DNA of 64,000 nt from Rhodamnia argentea (Eukaryota > Streptophyta > Magnoliopsida > Myrtales > Myrtaceae), in the NCBI RefSeq assembly GCF_020921035.1, contig NC_063160.1, forward strand, positions 16,085,095 through 16,149,094. The letters run 5' to 3'. The notes under the pieces were generated by a model. The model worked only from the letters and a program-made list of their open reading frames with translations, had not been told where the DNA came from and did not search any database. This document shows, piece after piece, positions 23,346 through 35,200 of the stretch; the first letter of the stretch is position 1, and each line of letters begins with the position of its first letter. The position numbers and the translations under genes were made by a program.

Positions 23346-26300
23346 CCCAATTACCACTAAACTTGCCACCTCAACTGTGAATATATACTTTGCTCGAAAT
23401 AAATTTCGGCATGATAAGGATGGGATGCTTCCGTACCCCTAAGAACGTTCATAAATTTCGTAGATTCGCGGGATTTTGTCATAATGAAGCCCTTGAATGA
23501 TAAACACTTACTCGATTTCGGTACGACCGAACATGGGTGGGGTACGGAAAAACAGAAAACGACCCGACTCCGACATGGAAGCACCCCCCATGAATCGACC
23601 TTGTCTTTGCTCAATTATTTCATAGTTTTCATACCCCCACTTTATCGTTTTTGCCACACACACCACGTCCCCTCTCTCTCTCTCTAGCCTCGATGATCCA
23701 AAGCCAGTGGGACCCAAGAGTAGAAAAATCTGGCGATTGACGAGCTTAATGCTCGCAATTCTCGAAAATCTTATGGAGAATCTCGCTCGTGAATGGTAAC
23801 ATTCAAGCTTTGATCTCTTGTCAATAAAGAGCACAGCAAGCTTCCAGTTTGTAAATCTTAGTACTGCCAGAACGACGATTTACGATGTGGCCTTCCTTAA
23901 TTTGACAGAAAGGCAAGAGAGAGAGAGAGATCAAATGGTTTTCACGTGAAAAAGGGGAAGAACACGATTCGAATCTTTGGGACGACAAAAGGGTTTGTAG
24001 TTAGAGAGAGAAAAGCACTCAATTCTTGAATTTAGTGCGTCCGAGGAAGTCACGAAGTTTGTGTTTTTGGGACGTTCTTAGATGACGTGATGCGATGCGA
24101 TGATTTTTGATCCGAGGATATGAGCGCGCATCCTCATGGAGTCGCACTCAAAACGCAAGCGGAATTCGTTGCTCAGTGCATAATCTGGGCCGTTCCGGTA
24201 TCGTTGCAATTCATTCGAGAGCTTTGCCCGACATGATTCGCAGATCATATTCGGTCCTCGATGTGTTGGCACTTCTTGTCGGTGTATCCGGCTGGTTCGT
24301 GGAAGAAGCACTTGACACCCGCGCGGACATGTGCGCGTGCCGAGGCAAAGCAAAGCTAGAGAGAGAAAGGCGGCAATATGAAAAGGGGACTGGCTGGTTC
24401 TGCACTCGTTGTAATTAAGCGAGCCGATCATGGACAGTTCGACGTGGGATTGCGACACGAGCTTCCGTCGCTGTCCAACTTGACCTTTAATGATCACATA
24501 AAGGGTACGTGCGAGCTTGGATGATGGTCCCGATCCCAATTTGCTTTTCTGTCCCCTCATTGTCCTCAAGCTTATTAGATCACGAAAGGGGCGTTGGACC
24601 GACCCGCGGGAAACCATACATATCGTGGCCCTCTTCATAAGGTACGGGTCAAACATTCAGGCTCTCTCTCATCATAGCCGTAAAAATCCGATACTTGCCA
24701 AAACGAAGCCTATATCTAAGCCCGTCAACATATATTCAGTTTAATTCACGTTCACTCGAAAACTTAAAATTGACGAATTATGGGCCAATTAGAATATATT
24801 AATTGCTTCACACACCATATCCATTTTTAGAATTTCTTTAACACAACTCACGTGTATCACAATAAAACATGCATTAACTATGAGTTATTCGTCTCGAATT
24901 GAGAGTACGTGCGCTTTCAATTGATTCATGCATCGCTACATAGCTAATGGAAACTTGTAATATTTTTTATTTTTTTTTTACGACTGGGAGGCTTACTTTA
25001 GTTAAGCAAATCTCAACCCGTGATTTGCAGTTCGATCCTCCTTCGATCCGACCCCCTCGGCATGAGAAAGAAAGACGGACCAATAGGACATCATGGTGGT
25101 CTTTACGGGAACAGGGGATGATGATTTGCAAGCTTTTTAGATACAAATGATGTTCATACAAATACCAAATCATTGACGAGCATTGGGTTTCCCCAAATTA
25201 TTGGACGAACCACGTGCAATCGCACGTCCTGCTTTTGGCCGCGACGGGACGTCGGAATATCCAATCATACTTTCCTTTCTAGCTACAAACAGCAGACCGA
25301 AAATCGCATTCCGAATTGGGCAAAGTGGCTTTTGCTTTTTCTCCTCCTTTTTCTCGAGCGTTCTCCAGGGCTTGTCCCTTTGCCGTTCGTCACCGCCCGG
25401 CGATCGGTGCTAGACATGATAGAACACTGCGGCCGGCCGGCCCACCTTGGCCCACAAAGTCGATGACTTTTTATGGGCGGCTTGGGATAAGGGTGTTCAG
25501 AAAGAAAGCCCGGATGGCCAAACCCGAAATTTACATATAAAAATTTATGATGCGAGAGCTTGAGCAGATAATTCGGGATTGCTTGGCCGAGACCCATAAA
25601 ATGATCACCTTTGTCGCTCCCCATCCCTCACCTGTCGGACCACATCTCTTTCACGATCTCTTGTCGCTGTCGTCTTTGTCTGCAACCTTGATCAAGGTCC
25701 ATCTAAAATCGATATGTATTCACATGAAGATCTCACTAAACGAAAGAAACCATTTTCACACGCAAAAACCATACTCGGATACTCGCCACATTGTCCGTCC
25801 GGGAATCAAATCCGCCCCATGCATCCGCCGAATGGTGCGATGAGAGGGCGACTGATGTGCACGGAGGGATTTCGGTACGGAATCTCTCGAAATGTGCCGC
25901 CACGGAAACGATACATGCAAATGTAATCAAGGAACCTTCGTCTTCGAGGCGCACGCAACATAAGAAAAGGTTCTTCGGGTGCGCGCTCGTTCGCCACGCG
26001 CATGAGGATCGAAGCACGTTATGGAAGCGATCGAATAAGATTCAGAACGATGTCATGCACAGTTCCCAAACGAGCGTTGCTTCGTCCTCCTCCACTTGCG
26101 CCGGGTACACTACTACGTACGGGACCATTTCCTCTTATTAAATTCATTTTTGTCTTCTAACGACTCGACGAGGTTTCGTCTGTTGCCCATACGCAACTTA
26201 ACATCTGAGAGATAGAGATGATATCTTGGGTAGAAATTGCATGAAGTTTATATTTTTCGCCATCTTTTTCTTTGTCTGAGATTTCCATTCCTGAAACTCG

Positions 26301-27013
26301 AGCCTTTGCTTGTTGCCCAGACCCAACCATCACAGTATTCCTCTAGCCAGACCAAGCTTTACGCACACCCTACCTAGCCCGGCTAGATAAGCTCGTCCAA
26401 AAAGCGATCGTCGAGCCCGTTTGCCCCAGCGGGCCTACGGCCATGCCGCTGGCTTCCCCGGCCATGATCAGGTTCATCGACAAGTAATTGACCGCTCCTA
26501 ACTCCCGATATCGGAGAAAAGTGTGCTAGTTAAGATCCCCAACAACGATGCTAATGAAAACAATGGCGCGACCTATTCCATTTCTAATTAAAGTATCCTA
26601 TGTGGCGGCTTAGATACGACCTACGAACTTGTATACATGTAATGTTTTATTTTTCTTTTTTGGTCAGAGAAGTTTTGGTTAAACATGGCGACTATGTGTA
26701 TCAAAACCAAAATTCTACTCTTCATACCCTATTTGATGATCCGTGCATGATTTCTGTTTATCGTATGATTCGCTCTTCAATTTCATGTGCATTTTGTTAC
26801 TGTCATTCGACTTGCCGACGACAGAGATGGTAGGGTATCGTACATCTCCAAGTACGATTTAGATGCAGTCTCCGGCCATAAGTTGACGCTCAGCCATCCA
26901 TCATCCCAGTTGGGAAAACAAAAATTGGAAGATGATGGCTAGGTGACAGCCACAGTGGCATTGACCTTCAAACCAAGACTATAAAATGGGAAAAAAAAAA
27001 AAAACCCGGCTCT
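23346..27013. other. gene-poor repeat tract, no assigned gene
   Basis: The longest open frame is 192 codons on the minus strand (24078-24656). It has no recognisable domain and no splice context, and it overlaps ORFs on the other strand. A 40-codon frame at 26348-26482 (+) ends in ...PLASPAMIRFIDK then TAA and reads like protein, but no family was recognised. A (CT)n run lies at 23670-23684. Nothing else could be supported. Confidence 0.35.
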
Positions 27014-27235
27014 CTTCCCGGAATAACTTTTAAAACAGAAACATTTTTTTTTCTGTTTTTGTTCCCGGCAACGATTTTAGGAACAGAAACGCGTTTAATA
27101 ACTGCAAAAAAATTATGTTCCTGGAACAAAAAGAGAACAGAAACGTGTTTGGTAATTACATAAAATTTCTGTTCCCGGAACAAAGAAAAAAAGAAGAAAA
27201 AAAACGCACTTGGTAACTGCAAAAAAATTATTTCT
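27014..27235. repeat. tandem array, unit about 50-56 bp, four copies
   Basis: The motif TTCCCGG or TTCCTGG recurs at about 27015, 27062, 27118 and 27172. Three of the units continue through GAACAGAAACGYGTTT and GGTAATTACA- or GGTAACTGC-like text. Unit spacing is 47, 56 and 54 bp. Related text (GGAACACTTTTT, GCGTTACCATACGCGG) appears in inverted orientation near 28250-28290, so the array may be one end of a terminal-inverted-repeat element of about 1.3 kb. Confidence 0.6.
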
Positions 27236-28363
27236 AATTTTTTCATTTAATTAAGGGGACTATATATATTAAAATTAAGATGTCTTTATCTTTTTAACTT
27301 ACTAATCAAATTAAATCTCATTTGTTCAATTTACTAAATCAAATTAGACCAATATATGTGTGTAATTTATGCACGATTTATGAAATTACACTATGGACGA
27401 GATCAATTATAAAAAAAAAAAAATGAAAGAGATGACAAATTGGAATTGGACAACGAGAACATCAAATATGTTTTCTATAGATAGAAAAAATTAAAAGCAT
27501 GAGTCACACATATATGTTAAAAATATGATTACCTTTAAACGGGGACCCCTAGAAAAATATTAATTGCACTTTGAGTGAAACCGGTGGTTAAAATGAAAAA
27601 TATTTGTGCATTTAGGTCTTTTAGTCCAATTGTGCAATTTTTGCAAATATGAGGACTAAAATGAGATGTAGGGTATCAAAGTCTCATGACATGACTCTAA
27701 AAGTAAAAAAATTTGGCTAAAATGATTTAAAATGAATTTTTTTTAGTCAATTTAGGATTATGTTCAATGAATAGGCATGTGGTCCCAAACTGAATTTTTA
27801 AAAATTTAAGAGTCCCAAATGAAAAGAGAATTAAAATAAAAACATGGACTATTTTTGCATATTTTTCTGACCATGAATACTATTTTTCCTGATTTTTGGA
27901 TATTTTTATAATTAAAATAAATCCGAAAAATGTCAAAAATTATAAAAATATTTTTTTTTCAAAATTGGTTCCTAAGGCAAGGCCAAAGCTTCCAAGGTTG
28001 ATTTTGTAATTTTCATGAATTGTTTTGGTATTTTTAATTAATTTTTTAAGATAAAATGATTAAAAATCATGTGTCAACATCATGCAAGAACAAAAGAGAA
28101 GAGAATGTGTTCAAAAAAAAAATTGTTCCCAATTTTTTCTAAAAAATGTCCCAAATTTGTTTCTAAAAAGTATTCTAGGAACACAAAAGCAAGTTTTTTT
28201 TTGTTTTTTATTTATGCTCCAAAAGTATTTTTGTTTTTCAAAAGTGTTCTTGGAACACTTTTTCTAGAGCGTTACCATACGCGGCCTTACATTCCCACCT
28301 CTCAAAATCAAGTCTTGCTACTTGACTTTTTAACAAGGGCATATTTCCTGGTTCCACGGCCCT
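27236..28363. other. AT-rich non-coding DNA between two repeat structures
   Basis: Very AT-rich, with many A and T homopolymers. The only sizeable plus-strand ORFs (28069-28365) are lysine/phenylalanine-rich translations of these runs. The right part (28080-28290) has inverted copies of motifs from the 27.0-27.2 kb array and may close that element at about 28290. Confidence 0.4.
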
Positions 28364-29011
28364 AATTCCCTTAAAAAAACCCTCAATTTTAAGTTAATCT
28401 CCAAATTTGTCCTAATTTTTTTTGTCTCGAAAAAAATCCTCAACTTTAGGTTCAAACCCAAATTTGCTCCGAACTTTTTTTTGTCTCGGAAAAAACCCTA
28501 AACTTCAGATCTAGTCACAAATCTACTTAGAACTTTTTTTGTCTATGAAAAAATCACCAATTTTTACTCTAATATCAAATTCGCCTCATTAGCCCTATGT
28601 CCAAAAGCTAGCGTTAGTCGTCCATAATTTTCATATTCTAGAGCATTTTTTTGGGAGCATTTCTATATTGGGGTAGATTTATTATTTACATAAAAATGCC
28701 ACATCGGTCAATACCTGTTGCCCCGATACTTTACTAACGTGGGTTTTTTATTGACATGTAAATGCTATGTCAAGTTGGGACTGGATCACGAGGTAGATTT
28801 GTGAATACATTGAAAAATTTGTGATATTTTTAAACAAAACAAAGTTCGGGGTAGATTTGGGACTATTACCTAAAGTTTGGGGATTTTTTCCAAGATAAAG
28901 AAAAGTTCATAGCAAATTTGGGGTTGGATCTAAAATTGAGAGTTTTTTCTTAGACAATAAAATTTCGAAGTCTATTTGACTAGACCTAGAGTTGGAGGTT
29001 TCAAGGGAATT
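28364..29011. mobile_element. foldback (long inverted repeat) element, 648 bp
   Basis: Both ends read AATTCCCTT inwards (28364 on the plus strand, 29011 on the minus strand). The inverted arms run about 230 bases each. Each arm contains three diverged units of about 60-65 bp with a shared pattern: a CCCAAATTTGC-like core, GAACTTTTTTTTGTCT, then an A-run and CCTCAACTTTAGG-like text. The middle (about 28600-28790) is not repeated in inverted form. Such structures are typical of non-autonomous foldback MITEs. No ORF is present. Similarity may extend some 40 bases further out on each side. Confidence 0.65.
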
Positions 29012-29145
29012 CGACTTGTTGAACAAGCAACTTGTGCCTTGAACACTAGCACCAGACATCTGGTTGGTTGAAACTTGTTTGATATAGTGTCTAATCTAGT
29101 TTCGAACAATCTTTTTCCCAATTTAATGCCGATTTGACCCATTTA

Positions 29146-31856
29146 GTTGCATTTGGTTGTTTGGATTTCTAATCATGATAGAACTGGATATAATAAGATA
29201 AAAAATACTGGGATTTTGTCATATTCTAATTACTATTTGGTGAACTACGAATTTAAGGTCGGATTTTTTTATATCCTTTCATATCCTATCCTACCCATTG
29301 TTTGGTAGAAACCGAATATCAATGTAAATGGCATATATGCTCCTACTCAATGCCCATCAAATAATATCAATCATAAAGATTCCACTAAATAGCAACATTG
29401 CTTAATTCTTCAAATACCACAACAACTATGAATAATGCTCTAGGCTTCACAAAAAATAGCACATTCAGAAAATATATAATTCCAAAAAATAACGAAATGA
29501 GTATTGTTTGACGTTGTTCATTTTCATAAAATAACAAAGGTAGCAGACCGATAGCTTAGACATAATTAGGAACAACTTTCCCTTTCCAACTCACACAAAT
29601 GTATTGTGACTCTTTAGTCCAACCTTGCCTAACTGATTGAATACCACAAAAACTATAATCCAAGCTCCAAACTTCACAATAAATGGCACATTCAAAAAAT
29701 GAATTATTAGTCTTTCTCATCTATCATTTCTTGGAGAAGCTGTTTCACAAATATTTTCATGTCTTCTCCTTGAAATCCAAGAAATAGATGAATGTTTTCA
29801 GAATCCTTCACAATTTTTCTACATACTTTTATTCTATCCATTGTATTGAGAGACATTTGAAGAAGCTCCTCATATCATATCCAATGGGGCTTGCAAGCAT
29901 CTCCATCCTCTCGGCAGCTTTTTCCAAGAAAGAGCCAAAAGCGCTTGCAATCTCAATTAAACCAGCATACCCATTTATCACTTGCTTTTGTCCTTTTTAT
30001 TCTTGAAGAATCATAAATATTTTGTAATTTGAGAAGATGATAGTGGCCGTAAGTTTTGACTTTCACCATTAGTTGTCTCATCATCATGATTCTCACCTTC
30101 TTCATGATCTACAAATGCATAAGCTTCTAAAGGGTCTTCATTGAGATTTCCCTTGGCACTGTCTTTTCCAAATATGTTTGCTGGTCGATCATATTGAGGG
30201 AAGGACTTCCCTCTCAAACAAGAAGCACTTGGATAGGTCTACAAAAAAATTTTTTAATTTTGAAGAAGTGACACAAACCTTGCAATATTTTTGCCAACTC
30301 TCCTCCAAATGAATATCAAAGCAATGCTTCTCATGATCCCACCCAAAGCCACTTCGATTCTTTAAGTCATATATCTTATTGTACAACTTTTTCAAGTTTT
30401 TGGCTTTGACTCTATGTGAGGATTAACCTCTGATGCCAAAATTAGGGAACTTTTCTTCAAACCACTTCTCTAGCATAGTTATGTAACCACTTTTGAAGCC
30501 GTTATCAACTTTCATTCCTTACGCAATTAGTTCTTCAAGATCACCTAGGAGTGCATTTTCTTCGTCTATTGTCCATACACATCAATCTCTCTTTGTTCCC
30601 CTTCCTTGAGTTTGACCGAAATTGCTAGCATCCATTCCTAAGTATAGACAAACCTTGATGATTGTTGTTTGAACATTGAATGGATATGGACAATAGGCAT
30701 GAACATGAATCCAACATATTTAAGTCAATTTTCTACAAGCTATCCATCAAAATATGAAATAGAAAGGGCAAATACAGTATAGAAACATCTAAAGTTTGAT
30801 ATGGCAAATTGGCAATGTCTATGCTTTCATTATTCATATCTAAGTAGTCTCTGCCATTCTCCAAAGAGCTACAAAGAGAGTGACATATTACAGTTCATGA
30901 AATTCTAGTAACCTTTATTCAACAACAAGCGAGCTCATTACGGGACAACAATCGTTGTGAAATCGAGAGCTTTTCCATTCTCCTTTCAAGCAAACCCATG
31001 CAGCTCAAAGAAAGTAATTTTCAATCTTGATATCGTATCTTCAAAGATTTGTATAATTCTGTATTCACCAAGGAACCGAACTTGACCGTGGTGTAAATAA
31101 CTAGGACAAGCATGAAATATACCTTTACCGTTGACCTATATCAACCGTGTCGCCCATAAGTAGAGGTCAAAAAACCTTGTTCAGCCGCTATGCTTATTGT
31201 CGCTTGAAGATATCTAAAAGAACTTTGGCAACATCAATAATTTCGTCACATACAGAGAGAATAAACCCTTTCTTGGAGGGTGTTCTTGAATAGCATGGCT
31301 AGTGATTGCCAGTTCAACACTTATCAAGAGATAAACTATCCCCCGAGACAAAGAAACCAGGTCCGAACTCCACCAGCATTGTTTCACAATGAGGAAGGCT
31401 GCTTCCCTGTAGATCCAATATAGATGATTAAAAAAAAAAAAAAAAAAAACACAAGAAAGAGAGAAACAAAGCTGGATCCACAAACGATTGCATCCGTGAA
31501 AATATAATACAAACCAAAGAAGGAACTCACTAACCCACAAACGATTGGACAAAGAGGGGAAGAATTGCATGTTGCTCCTCGCCGGAGATGGAGCTTGAAT
31601 TTGTCGGATTAGAATGGAGAAGAAGAGCTTCGTCTCTCACTGCTTTCGTAAAGTGTTTTTGTGAAACTTTGACGTGAGCAGAGTCGTGTGTGTCAACGAA
31701 GGAGAAAGGAAACGACAACATAGGGTTTTTTGAAAATTAGCTGGACAAAAGAAATTTTATCCGGATCTATCTCATCTTTTCCCTATGATTTTTTTTGTCG
31801 GTCTATATCCCATTTATGTCCGACTTTATTATGTCCTGGATAGTTACCAAACACAA
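29146..31856. mobile_element. PIF/Harbinger-like transposon remnant with Myb/SANT-like pseudogene
   Basis: The left end (GTTGCATTTGGT at about 29147) and the reverse complement of the right end (GTTGTGTTTGGT, ending about 31856) match at 10 of 12 positions. Subterminal text at 29165-29310 resembles the element at 12919-14195. Inside, on the minus strand, is a broken gene whose product matches the Myb/SANT-like accessory protein (ORF1) of plant Harbinger elements. No DDE transposase ORF was recognised, so the element cannot be autonomous now. Termini and target-site duplication were not fixed with certainty. The homology of the internal gene is the main evidence for the superfamily. Confidence 0.5.
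29707..30635 (-). pseudogene. Myb/SANT-like domain protein (Harbinger ORF1 type), disrupted
   Basis: Reading the minus strand from ATG 30635, the product shows CVWTIDEENALL, a KVDNGFKSGYITMLEKWFEE segment, KNLKKLYNKIYDLKN, SGFGWDHEKHCFDI, then PQYDRPANIFGKDSAKG and an acidic segment. Further down, in another frame, are EKAAERMEMLASPIGYD and near the end DRIKVCRKIVKDSENIHLFLGF. This order (Trp-cluster Myb/SANT, Gly-Trp-Asp core, FGKDRA-like motif, SRIGYD-like C-terminal part) is that of plant Myb/SANT-like proteins related to Harbinger ORF1. The first frame has at least three in-frame stops (before CVW, after EELIA and after GIRG), and frame changes occur downstream. The gene is dead. It could be a transposon gene or a host gene of the same ancestry; the flanking inverted repeats favour the former. 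Confidence 0.75.
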
Positions 31857-32205
31857 CAATAATATTCAGAACGATTATGCAAAATACTAATTAAGGGTCG
31901 CTCTTTATGTGGTCAAGTGATTAAAAGTGTCCTTTTTTGCGGTCGGGGAGGGGGGGCAAAATGGATTAGGAGGTTTTAGAGGGATTGGATTTGGACTGTG
32001 GAAGCAATGGGGAGCGAAGGAAGAAAGAATGAGGTCATTCGCAACGCTGTCGTTTTGCAAAATCCAAGAATACGGCGTCGTTCGTAAGCTGGTCCCAGTG
32101 AGTCAGTTCCATTGCACCGTCTGTCTCTCACGTTCATCGTAGTCTTAGCTTTCTTGAACGCTTACAGAAGGTCAAATTAGGGTTCGGTTCCGTCATTGAG
32201 AGCAA
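31857..32205 (+). promoter_or_regulatory. promoter and 5' UTR region of the OSCP gene
   Basis: This short gap lies between the transposon end and the OSCP start codon. An ATG-started ORF (31927-32142) is not in frame with OSCP and lacks motifs, so it is probably leader or promoter sequence. No TATA box could be chosen with confidence. Confidence 0.35.
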
Positions 32206-35200
32206 ATGGCAATGGCCGGGCGCATCAGATCGAGCCTCCCTCTTCTCAGCAGAATGATGGCCGCAGCCGATTCGATGTCGGGTCAGAGATGCGCTCTTCG
32301 CCGCGCTCTGCTGTGCCCTACTTTCTCCAAAGCCGAGGTACCTACTGATCGATAGAAATACAAAGGAAGAAATGTGGATTTGGCATCGTAATCTGTATCG
32401 TAGTATCTCTTTCCAATAGTTCTGTCTGAAATTGGGAAGGTTCGTGTGTAAGGATAGGTGTGGCGCACATTGGGATTTGATGATATCGTCTGTCTTTTTT
32501 TTTTTTTTTTTTTTTTTGAGAGATCACTCGAGGCGGTCGCTCTTTAATCGCTCTACGATGAGTAGGCTGTTCTAGCATAATGTCTCTATAGTTTGTGACG
32601 ATTAGTTTAGTTCTATTTTGCTTTGCTTGTCATGTCTGGTTATTGGCCTTTTTTTTTTGCCAAAAAATAAGAAAATTGGAAGGAATGGGCAGTAAGGGAG
32701 CTGCATTACATGGAATTTAATGTTCTTGTTTTACTAGCAGCTCTTTTCTCGTAGTAGCAGTCCTGGACTGTGACTGATTCTTACTTTCCGTAAGATGTTG
32801 TAGTTTCTTAGTCAGACCCATTAGCACGACTTTATCACCAGCCATTAGTTGCTTGTTCGCATGACCTGATGCAGATTATAATGGCCAAACTCTGTAAAGC
32901 ATATATGTCCATTTCGTTTTTCATATGCTGTTTGACATTGGTTTCTTGCAGGTTTCAAGAAATTATTCTACTGATTTGGCAAAGAAGGTTGACAAAGTCA
33001 AGGTAACTAAAGTGTAAATGATGTACTTAAGAAAAGTCTTTTATTTTAAGGGGCAGTTTGTTGTAGGAAACACTGTTTTCTCGTGCATATGCTTGGAAGG
33101 AGGCATCCTTCGCTTTTCTAGGGAACTTTCTAGCCTGGGATTGGAATTTTCTCAAGAATGCTCCCTCAGTGTGCTTTAGTTATGGAAATGCTTGATGGCT
33201 TTAATATCTTAGTCAAAGCTACCATTCTCATTGAACTCTGTTTTAGTCAATGTAAACTTGAGATGTTACGGTGCAAACAATTGATTTTTCTATGTAAGTT
33301 AAGAAAGCTGTTGAGATCTGTAAAAGATTGGGAAACTGAGAAGAGAGTGATTTAACTCAGTCTTCTTCTGCCTGTCTGGCAATGCAGGTGCCTCTTGTCT
33401 TATACGGTGGTTCAGGAAACTATGCTTCTGCTCTATACCTGGCTGCAGTGAAGGCTAATGCTTTGGATAAGGTTGAGTCTGAGTTTGTTGACCTGGTGGC
33501 TGCCTCAGCAAGGAGTTCTACCTTTTCACAGTTTATGAAGGACTTAACCGTTCCTGCAGGCCTTAGAGTTAAGGCTATTAGTGCTATCTGTGATGAAGCT
33601 AAATTTTCGGAAGTCACAAAGAACTTTTTGGGTATGAGATTTCGCTCTACTTTGTTGGGTTTGATTACTAATAACTGTTGTTTTTGTTGCCTCTATGATT
33701 TGGAATCTGAGTCGTCATATATTGTGTCTCGTATTATACACTTCTGTTGGTCCTTTTAATAGTGAATTCTGCATCGTAACGAGAAATATTTCTTGAGCTC
33801 ATTCTTCAATCATCTGTATATTTGGAGAAACCGACACTTTGGTTTTGCCTCATTTTCCCTTTCTGTCACTAGTAACATCTCCCCGAATTTTCACTAGAAA
33901 GTAATTGGTTGAGTTTATGTGTCTCGAATATGTACTGCAATTTCTTTGTATGTTCCATTACTGGTACTTTTATCCCTTATATATGCAACCAATTGGTGCT
34001 TCGTTATAGCTCTTAGCTTGCAAACGTGTTTTAAAAGTTCCTTTTGCAGTTTGGAAGTATTATTCCACTTGCTTGCTAGGAAGGCTCATTGTTGTTATCC
34101 GCCTTTCCTTTCTCGTGTTGTAGTTGTTGGTGATGGGTTGCTGCATGAACCTCCTCTTGAAAAAACTTATAGTTCTACTCTTGTCATTTCTTAGTCAGTG
34201 ACACCTCTTACTTGTGGTTAATGTCATATGACCATGCGTGGTCCTTGATAGGGCTGATCCATGTTAGGTAGACTATTCATTTTCCCCAAGATCTTTAGCG
34301 TTGTATCGGTTTGTATCCATGAGCACATTTTTCCTTAAAAAAGCCTGGTGTGGCTTAAGTAGGTTGAGGATGCTGCCTTTCTGAGCTCATTTGCTATCGC
34401 CAATTGTCCCTGACACTGTATACTTGAGTGTAAGTTCATTTATCAACATCAATCACTTATGGTTTACTCCACATGACCAGACTGTACAGTGCCTTCTAGC
34501 TATGTCTTGGTACCCCTTTGGTAGGCTTTTGATTGTAGTTGTTGTCTTTGGTTGGCTTAATTTCATTACTGCTGCGTGTTGCGGTCAACTTTATATTGTT
34601 GTTTTGATGGCTTAGGCATTTGTTTGCTAGTCATCTCTGCAATGGATTATATTGTCGTGCATTGTTGGTGCTCTTGCTATGATGACCTCCTTTCAATGGT
34701 TTCTCTGTTGCTTTTCCTTCATTTCTGCAAAGTTAACCTTGCAATATTCAATATGGCTTGGGCATTTGCTTGCTAGTCGTATCCGCAATGGATTATATTG
34801 TTGTGCATCATTGGTGCTCTTGCTATGATGACCTCCTTTCAATGCTTTCTCTGTTGCTTTTCCTTCATTTCTGCGAAGTTAACCTTGCAATATTCAATAT
34901 GGGCTTCTGCATTAACTACTTGATGGATTCCATGTGGGCTTCTGGCTTACTTTCATTACTGCTGCGTGTTGTGGTCAACTTGATTTTGTTGTTTTTATGG
35001 CTTAGGCATTTGCGTGCTAGTCATCTCTGCAAAGGATTATAGTGTTGTGTATTGTTGGTGCTCTTGTTATGATGACCTCCTTTCAATATTTTCCCTGTTG
35101 ATTTTCCTCCATTTCTGCGAAGCTACCTTTGTGAGATTCTAAACGGGCTTGTGCCTTAACTACTTTGTTGATTCCCTTCAAATTATGAGTCCCTTGGTAA

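Noticed and set aside
30011-30395. Intact small minus-strand genes of 68 codons each
   Set aside because: They are fragments of one Myb/SANT-like gene separated by stops and frame changes, so they were merged into the pseudogene.
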